DNA from: Thiotrichales bacterium 19S9-11
Lineage (GTDB): Bacteria > Pseudomonadota > Gammaproteobacteria > Francisellales > Francisellaceae
NCBI GenBank assembly: GCA_021713395.1
Contig: JAKJJT010000002.1
Coordinates: forward strand, 222,264 to 286,263
DNA length: 64,000 nt
Direction: 5' to 3'
Shown here: piece by piece, positions 57,601 to 64,000 of the stretch
Position numbering within the stretch: the first letter of the stretch is position 1
Layout of the letters: every line of letters starts with the position of its first letter
Position numbers and translations under genes: made by a program
Notes under the pieces: generated by a model
What the model saw: the letters and a program-made list of their open reading frames with translations, nothing else
Databases searched by the model: none
Told to the model about the DNA's origin: nothing

Positions 57601-60600
57601 AATTTTTCCATCCGTATCAACAAATATCGACTTTGTAACATGATTATCAGTTGTTTGCTTTAAGAAAGTATACCCATTATTACCATCTGGCTCATAAATT
57701 GACATATAGCCATCTTCATTAGATACTCCAACATATACCTTACCTTTTGTATCAACAAATAAGCCACCAACATGATCACTTGGTAAATTATTATCTTCTT
57801 TTGTTAAAATAACTGGATCACTATAGTAATTACTTGATGATGGGTCAGGTGTAAAAATATATAAACCAGCACCATTTGTACCAACATATACTTTTCCTTG
57901 TTGGTCAACAAAAACTGAGCTTACATTGTTAACGGACACAGGCAGTGTGGTATATAGTATATAGTTTCGATCATTACTAGGATCTTTTTGATAAATCTTA
58001 AGCCTACTTGTATTATCTGCAGCAACATAAACCAGTCCTTTTTGATCAACTACAACATCTCTAACCACACCCGGCAACTGATCAATTATTATAGGTTCTA
58101 TGCTGCCTGAAACATTACTTGTATTATCAGAGCGTTGAACCTGTATCGGATATGGAAGATAAGAACTACCAGAATAAATATTGTCATACTGATCGACAAA
58201 TACTGAATATATATTACTAAACTGCACTACTGGATAATTATTAATAGTTAAATTTGCTGAGCTAGAAACTGATCTGGTTTTTCCTACTGCTTCTACATCT
58301 CCACTAACTGTCAATGTTACATTTAGATACGTTGCTGTCTCAACGTCATCTGGTGCATTATAATTTAAATAATATTCACAAGTATATCCTGGTAATAAAG
58401 TTGATACGTCTTCACACTGCTTGATAAAAGTTTCAGGATCAGTGCCTACTGTCAATATACCTATATTTTGATTGTCCATTGACGTTGTATCTGGAGTTTG
58501 TACTAATGACAAATTATTAATCGGCAAGAAGCCATTATTCTTAACTAATAGTTTCACTGTTTTATTAATATTACTTGCTGTCGTAATTTGAGACTTCGAT
58601 AAGCTAAGATCTAATCCGTGAATCGGTCTTTTTGTGCTTATAATTTTTGTTGTTTTAGTCTTAAAATTACCCGTTACAGTCAAAATATCAGAACTAACAA
58701 ACTGATTACCTGCTTGTAGAGCAATAATACAACTTCCAAAAGATTCAATACTATCAGTGCATGGATTATCTTGACTTGGAATAATTTTTATCTGATTACC
58801 TTTTTTAATTCCTATAGTTGCAAGTGCAACAGGTATTGGTGATTGATTTTTGACTGTAACAAATGCTGTACCACCGGCTTCTATTCTTAAATATTCTGGT
58901 GTTAAACTGATTGTTGCTTCATTGACAATTACTGGGGTTGCTACTGGAATAAAGTTATTACCACTAACTACCAAACTACCAATACCTGAACCATTTGTAC
59001 TCGTTAATGTCACTGTACAGCTACTGTAAGCTGATAAGCTACCTCCATTAGGACAGTCTCCCGAATCAAAATCAACATTTTCAAATACCATATCATCCTT
59101 AGAAATACTTCTCTGATGAATAAGCCTAACATTAAAGTTCTCTGCATCTGATGGGCCTGAATTTGTAATTGTGATCTCTTGTGAATCTGAAGAAGATAAG
59201 ATAATGCGTGCTTCACTTATAGTAACTTCTGTACTCGCTACACTAACTGCTGCACTTTTTGAATAAAAGTTTTCCCCTGTAACTACCAATTCTGTATTCC
59301 CTGAAGATAACCATCTTTCAGCTGATAAATAAACGATACAAGAACCTTTACCTGGTAATATAGCAAAACCACTAGATTGATCTTTATCAGCACAATAACT
59401 TGTATCTAAGCTAACTCCTGAGAGTGCTTCATTTAGATAAATATTACTTATTTTTGCAGTTGCTGGTGTTAAGTTCTGAATGGTTAGCTCTACTGGATCT
59501 GATGATGGTACTAAAATAATATTATCTGGTATTAATTCTATCGCCGTACTATTTACTTCTACTGATGCCACTGCTGGCATAAAATTGTTCCCCAGCACAA
59601 CCAAACTACCGATACCCAAAGCATCTGTAGTAACAAAAGCTATTGTACAACTATCTCCTGATGTACCATTTACTGTTAAAGTAATTCCTGCAGTACAAGT
59701 TGTATTTTCTTGATCTATTCTAACTCCCTGAAGCTTAGTATGATCTTTCGAAATACTTCTTTGATGAAGCAAATTAATCCTAATATTTTCAGCATTGGTT
59801 GAGCCCATATTTTTTATCGTAATATTTTTTGAACCATTTGAAGATAAGATAATGGGACTTGGATCTATTTGAATATTTGTACTACTAACTGTTATAGCTG
59901 ACTGTTTCGAGCGAAAGTTATCCCCTGATACAAGCACGATACCACTACCAGAGGCAATCGACTGTCTTGCTTTTAAGTCAAATGTACATGATGAGTTAGG
60001 CTTCCCTAATCCTTTTAATTCTTGTCCTGTACAATTATCATTTTGAATGACAACCCCTCTTAAAACTCCTCTGAAATCAACCAATGAAACGCTACTAATA
60101 TTTGCTGGTGATGGTGATAAATTTTTAACGGTAAGGGTAGTTAAATCTCCCTTAGGATCTAAATTAACACTACTTGGTGATAATCTAATTGACGTACTGG
60201 CAACTGCTACTTTTGCATTAATTGGAAGAAAATTATCACCACTGATTTTTAACGTTCCAGCACCAAAAGGCGCATCTTCAACATCAAAATAGAAAGTACA
60301 CTCTGATTTACCTGCAATACCTTGTTGCTCATTATTTTCTCTATCAGTATAACTACATGGTTGATTGCTTAGCAGTGTTATATCTTTTAATTCTCCATAC
60401 AGATTAGCTTCTAAATTTTTAGCTGGTACCTTTGATAAATTTTGTATTGTTACTTTAGTTGAATCATCATCGCCTGGTGTAATAATGATTGGCGTATCTT
60501 TAATTCTAATAACCGTTGGTTTTATTGGTGGTGAATATCGACTAACACTAATTTCAGATTGCTTCTGTTTAAAGTTTTTACCAGAAACAACTAGATTATC

Positions 60601-63600
60601 ACTCTGATTTAAAAGGTTTCTTTTTACATTAAATGTAATCGTACAAGTATGAGCAGGTTGAAGATTGCCATTATCATCAAGACCTTTACCTATAATACAA
60701 TTGTTATTAATATCAACAAAATTACCCAAATCAGGTAATGTAATATCTGTAATTTTCGCTTTAACAGGCGATGTGTTCGTTACAGTAATACAATTTATAT
60801 GTTGAAGTTTTTCACAATGAATGCCAGTATCTGCGATTAAGGATAGTTTTTTTGGATAAACTTCAACTAACGAACTATAAACTAAAATTTTCGCCTCTGT
60901 TGGTTTAAAATTACTACTTGCATCACCAACTATTAGTTTGGCCTTATTAAAGCTTGTTATGCCAGAAAGTGGTGTAAACTTGATGTTACAGCTATCATTC
61001 CCACCTAAACTATTACCACAATTGTTTGTAATATTAATATCTCTTAAATTAGGAAGGATAATATTAAGATTTTTTGCTGATATTTTTGATAGATTTTCAA
61101 TCAATATGGATTTATCAACATCTCCAGGTTCTAAGGTTAATACACTTGGCTTTAATTCAATCATAGTGTCATTCGTAACAAGTAATGCTGTTTTATGAAT
61201 AAAGTTTTTCCCTTTAACAATAAGTTTACCTACACCTGCTGGTGGATGTTCTTTATCTTTTATAAAAGTAATTTTACAAGGTGATTCTTTAACTAAAGGC
61301 TTATTTAAACAATCATCAACACCTGACAAAGTTACATTTTCAATATCATTTAAATCAATTGCACTAATATGCCCTTCAAATCGAGAAAGGTTTTTAATCA
61401 AAATACTTTGTTTTAAATTATATTTGTCTGTTGAAGTTAAATATAAAATTTTTGGGTCAATTGCTATCTCTGTTGGTGCAATTGGTGAATTAATATTTTT
61501 TGCTTTTATATCTGCTCTACGTGTTACAAAATTATCACCACTAACAACTAATCTACCTTTACCAATTGACTCTTTTTTACTCCTTAATACAACGACACAG
61601 CTATTAAGTGAAGCTAATCTACCAAGACAGGTCGTTTCATCCATTACAACACCAAATAATTTACTCCCTTCTAGTGATACATTCATACCTACTGCCATTG
61701 TCGGAGATAAATTCATAACAGTAATTTCTTCTGTGCCTTTTGATTTAAAAGTCACTTGATTCGGATTTAGTTTAATCTCAGCAGGAATGATAGATATAGG
61801 TATAGCTTTAGTCGATATCTTTGCCGCTCGCACACCAAAATCCCTACTTGCAACAAATAAATTACCTTCTATATTATCTCCTAAATCCTTATTTGCTTTT
61901 AACTCAATTAAGCAATGGTTATTTGGATATAAATAGCCACCATTTAGATCACAAAGTGAACTTCCATCTTTATCTAATTGTGACAATTTATTAACTATAG
62001 ACACATGACTCTTAAGATTAGAGCTTAAATAAGCATTTGAAATTTGGACACTCTTCGGTGAGTTATTCTCAACACTAATATATTTTCTCTGCTCTGGCCA
62101 TAACGTTAAGTCTTTTGGGTCTAATCTAACATGTAAAACACTTGGCAAATCTGACATATTATTTAAAACAGTTACTCTAGCTGGAGTAAAGCCTTTACCT
62201 ACAACCCATAAATGCCCTTTTTCATTTGCTGGTATCTCTGATGACTGCAGTGTTAAATCACAAGTAGCAAATCGCTTTAACTCACCGAGACAATTTTCCT
62301 TATCAACCAATGAAACTTGATGTAAATTTCGAAGATCAATATCTGAGATATGCACATTAATCGGTGATACATTTTCAATCGTGATTGTCCTAGTTTGATA
62401 AGTTGATAATATAATTGGGTTAGGATGAAGTTTGATACCAAAACCTATTGGTAGATCAAAATCTCTGATTGTTACTGGCAGTATTGGCCCTGTAAAATTA
62501 ATACCTTCAACGACTAAGTTCCCTGTTCCAGCTGCATTATCTTTAGTCTGTATCTCAATATCACAACTATCAAATGCTTTTAATATACTATATCCTTTCT
62601 TATTTTTAGGGCAGTCACTTTTATCTAAAGTAACACCTTCAAAAACACCATCTAAATAAATATCTTTAATTTCAGCAATCACAGGAGAATTATTTTCAAG
62701 CGTTACATATTTAACTTTTCTTGGCCGTATTTTTAAACCACCACCATCTTCTGTTGATAATGTTACAATTGGTCTAATGACATTTATAACTCCATCAATA
62801 ACTCTAATTGTTTGGTGATCAATTGTATTGGTAACTTGATAGGATGAACGGGATGTTTTTTCTTGAGGTTTAATATAAGCACTAATAATACAAGCACTAT
62901 GATTTTGTAATATACTTTCATCTAAATTATCACAATAAGGAAGGCTTTCAGATAAATTCTGTTTTTTAGGTAATTTAGAAGGTTTAAAGCGAATTTCATT
63001 ATCTGTAGATGAAATATGATAATTTTTAATATTAACTGGCACCCCTGTCTCATTGGTAAACGTAATTAAGGTTTTCGTCCCTACTCCTGCGAAAATTCTT
63101 TTTTCTGCTGTTAAAGTTTGAACAACAAAAGAATCAACTCCTAAGCGAACAACTTCTCCATTTATTTTACCTTCTATAAAATAGCCAACTGATTTTCCTT
63201 CGACTTGATAAGCATTATCTGCAGGAATAACTGTAATTATACAACTTGTAGTTAAAGTTGCATTACAAGGAGTATTTGAGTACTCAACAATAAAACGAGA
63301 TACACTATTATTGACTGGATTTAAAAAACTTAATTGAATATCTGTTGCTTCTACTTGGGATGAGCTGCTACTTTCTAAGCCAACTTCAAAATCAACTTCA
63401 GTTTCAGCTTCAAGGCTAACGTTAATCTTATAGGTTGCAGCAATAACTGCAATTTTTTCATCTGGAGGTGTTTCTTTCAGTGTATAAGAACCACTCGCTG
63501 GGTTTGTATCTGCTGAAGTAGAAATCTCTTCATTGCAACCAAGCATAGACATGGTAAAAAAGATTAAAATGATAACCTTAAATGTATTTAGCCCCCAACT

Positions 63601-63609
63601 ATATTTCAC
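54622..63609 (-). CDS. Giant lipoprotein with Ig-like repeats and beta-propellers (about 2995 residues)
   Basis: The largest gene of the window. The frame opens at a TTG (63684) without a ribosome binding site; I prefer the GTG at 63609, which gives a lipoprotein signal with lipobox SMLGC and predicted acylated Cys. After a Ser-rich linker, about 13 tandem Ig-like units of 75-110 residues run from about residue 300 to 1720 (numbering from 63684), each with the plan I-x-L-x-P ... T-I-x-N-x-SP ... C ... SC-x-I ... G-x-G-x-L-V-V-x-G-x-NF. A variant unit leads into a propeller (about 1815-2140) built of repeats such as SVFVDxxGxIYxGT, two more Ig-like units (about 2140-2360), and a second, larger propeller (about 2365-3015) with YAGTSDNGLYVY-like blades. 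Such propellers resemble two-component-regulator or sialidase-like types. The Cys pairs suggest disulfides outside the cytoplasm. Likely surface-exposed or outer-membrane; possible adhesin. Function not known. Confidence 0.75.
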   Translation of the reverse strand: MKYSWGLNTFKVIILIFFTMSMLGCNEEISTSADTNPASGSYTLKETPPDEKIAVIAATYKINVSLEAETEVDFEVGLESSSSSQVEATDIQLSFLNPVNNSVSRFIVEYSNTPCNATLTTSCIITVIPADNAYQVEGKSVGYFIEGKINGEVVRLGVDSFVVQTLTAEKRIFAGVGTKTLITFTNETGVPVNIKNYHISSTDNEIRFKPSKLPKKQNLSESLPYCDNLDESILQNHSACIISAYIKPQEKTSRSSYQVTNTIDHQTIRVIDGVINVIRPIVTLSTEDGGGLKIRPRKVKYVTLENNSPVIAEIKDIYLDGVFEGVTLDKSDCPKNKKGYSILKAFDSCDIEIQTKDNAAGTGNLVVEGINFTGPILPVTIRDFDLPIGFGIKLHPNPIILSTYQTRTITIENVSPINVHISDIDLRNLHQVSLVDKENCLGELKRFATCDLTLQSSEIPANEKGHLWVVGKGFTPARVTVLNNMSDLPSVLHVRLDPKDLTLWPEQRKYISVENNSPKSVQISNAYLSSNLKSHVSIVNKLSQLDKDGSSLCDLNGGYLYPNNHCLIELKANKDLGDNIEGNLFVASRDFGVRAAKISTKAIPISIIPAEIKLNPNQVTFKSKGTEEITVMNLSPTMAVGMNVSLEGSKLFGVVMDETTCLGRLASLNSCVVVLRSKKESIGKGRLVVSGDNFVTRRADIKAKNINSPIAPTEIAIDPKILYLTSTDKYNLKQSILIKNLSRFEGHISAIDLNDIENVTLSGVDDCLNKPLVKESPCKITFIKDKEHPPAGVGKLIVKGKNFIHKTALLVTNDTMIELKPSVLTLEPGDVDKSILIENLSKISAKNLNIILPNLRDINITNNCGNSLGGNDSCNIKFTPLSGITSFNKAKLIVGDASSNFKPTEAKILVYSSLVEVYPKKLSLIADTGIHCEKLQHINCITVTNTSPVKAKITDITLPDLGNFVDINNNCIIGKGLDDNGNLQPAHTCTITFNVKRNLLNQSDNLVVSGKNFKQKQSEISVSRYSPPIKPTVIRIKDTPIIITPGDDDSTKVTIQNLSKVPAKNLEANLYGELKDITLLSNQPCSYTDRENNEQQGIAGKSECTFYFDVEDAPFGAGTLKISGDNFLPINAKVAVASTSIRLSPSSVNLDPKGDLTTLTVKNLSPSPANISSVSLVDFRGVLRGVVIQNDNCTGQELKGLGKPNSSCTFDLKARQSIASGSGIVLVSGDNFRSKQSAITVSSTNIQIDPSPIILSSNGSKNITIKNMGSTNAENIRINLLHQRSISKDHTKLQGVRIDQENTTCTAGITLTVNGTSGDSCTIAFVTTDALGIGSLVVLGNNFMPAVASVEVNSTAIELIPDNIILVPSSDPVELTIQNLTPATAKISNIYLNEALSGVSLDTSYCADKDQSSGFAILPGKGSCIVYLSAERWLSSGNTELVVTGENFYSKSAAVSVASTEVTISEARIILSSSDSQEITITNSGPSDAENFNVRLIHQRSISKDDMVFENVDFDSGDCPNGGSLSAYSSCTVTLTSTNGSGIGSLVVSGNNFIPVATPVIVNEATISLTPEYLRIEAGGTAFVTVKNQSPIPVALATIGIKKGNQIKIIPSQDNPCTDSIESFGSCIIALQAGNQFVSSDILTVTGNFKTKTTKIISTKRPIHGLDLSLSKSQITTASNINKTVKLLVKNNGFLPINNLSLVQTPDTTSMDNQNIGILTVGTDPETFIKQCEDVSTLLPGYTCEYYLNYNAPDDVETATYLNVTLTVSGDVEAVGKTRSVSSSANLTINNYPVVQFSNIYSVFVDQYDNIYSGSSYLPYPIQVQRSDNTSNVSGSIEPIIIDQLPGVVRDVVVDQKGLVYVAADNTSRLKIYQKDPSNDRNYILYTTLPVSVNNVSSVFVDQQGKVYVGTNGAGLYIFTPDPSSSNYYSDPVILTKEDNNLPSDHVGGLFVDTKGKVYVGVSNEDGYMSIYEPDGNNGYTFLKQTTDNHVTKSIFVDTDGKIYTSGGYDYAGSDYGYVYVYNNKKQDFSLYAQLTKYNGIFPNNQQSSSVFVDRNGYIYAGATNGVVIFHQNESDQSYLQIGPQLSDTARPKSIFVKGDLYVAASGLYIYETPKPGKFNTTDITIAPNNILLKPKEKSTTVRVKNGSFYSANISHVSLQGSITGSIKGNIKDNLSKEPRIAGVSILEDNCSGQILAPSASCTVILGGSIKKGGKGQLIVTGANFIPKRATVTVRPDNLLSVDLSPEHITTTSNINHEITATVTNYTPVSVSNLQLVLPEDNENFSKNVDLSNCTSTLEPGKSCNYVMNYVPGDIIKPSYPNIEVKVTASRKDSDISNTETLTINNYPGYYNTPQNTSRLHDEIANYGIRDIFVKDGIIYLATQVGLSISKDGGNSWKNLTPADGLSDYSILSLFVGNYDTPYVGTSKGLSIGLKTGDFYRWSNRLEDINIQSVFVDRNHIYVGTPNGLKISTDLLGNNWNTILEDSNYQNVQDVFVWNHYVYAATENGLIIFDTLNPAPDSDIPASILDEIVQSVFVDTDGTLYAGTSDNGLYVYTYTDDEYTLSLHESFDDYDLSDAYKGLNNIGNIDVANNQVYLGSKYGLAVTSIKDLSADSDWVTESIGSLGSLTTSTWLKVAVDDVNPNIIYTGASNFTISEEDKESKTFTRKEHFTGEGPHYAPVIAVAASNGSVYNGGGDGFFAATPIGELGDYSWYASSSIRDSTLWRTYVISIYTDGETIYVGTSNSDYAGSISSVAGLYIQSVNDVTSSTWTSVFAGDESADAIIVNQTVTDSNYLYVATGGGTVTNTDGSQNKSPAGLRIINRSDNTLKQALLTDKVTYSVALDGNSKVYAGTNGGLFQCENDAGSFHCDDSPLIAKRTNDVSATDSYIYAATTNGLIVIDKSDMNQTPITFKNNNYNNLYSVLVLSESNEIYLGAAGGIIYSNDGGTTWSYPDQLNGATVTAVKDINRDASNGTIYFATSGGILTTQNQNSD
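57250..58250 (-). repeat. First beta-propeller-coding repeat region in the giant gene
   Basis: This stretch encodes about seven repeated blades, each with a version of FVD-x-x-G-x-[IV]-Y-[VA]-G followed by a short Gly/Asn-rich turn and a hydrophobic strand (for example VFVDQQGKVYVGT and LFVDTKGKVYVGV). The units are about 45-50 codons. The repetition is at protein level; it is coding, not a CRISPR or satellite. Confidence 0.75.
58250..62760 (-). repeat. Ig-like tandem repeat array in the giant gene
   Basis: This stretch encodes about 14 divergent repeat units (75-110 codons). Each has a Pro-containing strand, an N-[LMQ]-[ST]-P turn, a C/SC cysteine pair and a G-x-x-x-V-x-G-x-N-F end strand. 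Two units near 59.1 and 59.75 kb share the unusual HQRSISKD segment, as do their flanks, pointing to a two-unit duplication of about 650 bases. Confidence 0.7.
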
Positions 63610-63778
63610 AGTATAAAGCAAACCTACTTGATTATTAAATATTATTATACAGATAAGGGTATACAGAAAATCTTTAAATTTCAAAAAAATAAATATTATT
63701 TACGCTAAAAATCAATGAAAGAGAAAAAATATATTTTCTGGTTTATATATAAGATTGTATTATTTTTTCTTCCAGGCA

Positions 63779-63804
63779 TAAAAAAGCCCCCGATTAAGGA
63801 GGCT
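63779..63804 (-). terminator. rRNA operon terminator after the 5S gene
   Basis: On the minus strand AGCCTCC (63804-63798) pairs with GGGGGCT (63791-63785; one G-T pair) and is followed by a T-run. It lies about 15 bases downstream of the 5S rRNA 3' end. Confidence 0.85.
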
Positions 63805-63819
63805 ATTTGAATTAAATTT

Positions 63820-63931
63820 CTGGTGATTCCCTACTTTCACATGGCGAATGCCACACTATCATCGGCGCAAAGCGGTTTCACTTCTGAGTTCGACATGGAA
63901 TCAGGTGGTTCACACTCGCTATTCTCACCAG
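63820..63931 (-). rRNA. rrf: 5S ribosomal RNA
   Basis: The minus strand has the conserved 5S core (CCATGTCGAACTCAG, GAAACCGC and the GTAGGGA end), and the terminal CTGGTGA pairs with TCACCAG. The mature molecule may extend a few bases further at each end. It is the end of an rrn operon whose 23S gene must lie to the right of the window; L25, its binding partner, is at 27.1 kb. Confidence 0.95.
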
Positions 63932-64000
63932 AAAACTGGTTGGGTTTGACCCTTAACAATCTAGTCTACTGATATAGTCAATTCACTCGAATCATTAGTA
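63932..64000 (-). other. Start of the 23S-5S spacer
   Basis: The last 69 bases upstream of the 5S gene hold no recognisable gene; they should be the transcribed spacer between 23S and 5S rRNA. I see no tRNA in them. Confidence 0.6.

Noticed and set aside
55797..57641. Small open frames on the minus strand within the giant gene (for example near 55.8-56.0 and 57.4-57.6 kb)
   Set aside because: They are out-of-frame shadows of the propeller repeats with biased Leu/Met/Ile composition and no ribosome binding sites.
54622..63684. CRISPR array or satellite DNA suggested by the many repeats
   Set aside because: The repeats are divergent, in one open reading frame, and of 75-110 codons with protein-level conservation; no short identical repeats with unique spacers occur.
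63610..63684. Upstream TTG start of the giant lipoprotein
   Set aside because: No ribosome binding site and a second hydrophobic stretch that would bury the lipobox; the GTG at 63609 gives a normal lipoprotein signal.

Overview
The window is an AT-rich bacterial chromosome segment from a gammaproteobacterium. The evidence is the set of housekeeping gene orders: secD-yajC-tgt, lepB-rnc-truB-rnr, lolB-ispE-tRNA-Gln-prs-rplY-pth-ychF and typA-trpS, together with LolB, MiaE, MltA, NhaD and an LpxL-type acyltransferase, which imply a Gram-negative envelope. The lepB-rnc-truB-rnr order and the low GC remind me of Francisella relatives (Fastidiosibacter/Thiotrichales-like) or other host-associated lineages. 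The sequence alone does not let me name a genus. I see no IS elements, prophage or CRISPR.

Layout. 1-2.4 kb: secD (cut by the window edge), yajC and tgt on the minus strand. 2.7-6.8 kb: a small DUF378 membrane protein with a clear terminator, then two large unrecognised proteins. 6.8-12.3 kb: a minus-strand operon lepB-rnc-truB-rnr plus a lone FimT/GspH-like pseudopilin. 12.4-13.8 kb: tRNA-Lys whose 3' end is repeated exactly (43 bp) 1300 bp away; between the copies sits one DUF4143-type ATPase, so this looks like a tiny tRNA-anchored insertion. Next to it are another unknown protein, an O-methyltransferase and a divergent PaaK-like adenylate-forming enzyme. 17.3-25.9 kb: peptidase PepD, a fused MsrB-MsrA, dut-pgsA-glpK, glutathione reductase, a gamma carbonic anhydrase, lolB and ispE. 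25.9-29.8 kb: tRNA-Gln, prs, rplY, pth, ychF, then rplU-rpmA on the other strand with a shared terminator. 29.9-40.1 kb: a secreted sphingomyelinase-like phosphodiesterase divergent from a chagasin-type (I42) protease inhibitor, sbcB, mltA, an lpxL-like gene, nhaD, crcB, pheA, a GST-like protein, and DUF3301 and DUF475 proteins.

40.2-43.0 kb: an unknown exported protein and two tandem paralogs that share a Thr-x5-Cys motif and a downstream His, reminiscent of CheD/CNF-type deamidases; they are candidate secreted effectors. 43.1-43.5 kb: a tRNA array (transcribed Pro, Arg, His, Leu) behind a near-consensus promoter. 43.6-52.8 kb: purE, typA, trpS, a PAPS-reductase-like PP-loop protein, greA with a leader terminator resembling the E. 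coli GraL arrangement, ispB, a thioesterase, an SLT-type lipoprotein, miaE and purF. 53.0-63.7 kb: an unknown protein, an MscS channel and a gene of about 9 kb encoding a giant lipoprotein of Ig-like repeats and beta-propellers. 63.8 kb to the end: a 5S rRNA gene with its terminator, marking the end of an rrn operon.

Most of the window is core information processing, cofactor and envelope metabolism. The accessory signals are the group of unknown proteins (3.1-6.8, 13.8, 40.2-43.0 and 53.0 kb), the tRNA-Lys mini-insertion, the secreted hydrolase/inhibitor pair and the giant surface lipoprotein. Convergent gene pairs are packed with almost no space between stop codons.
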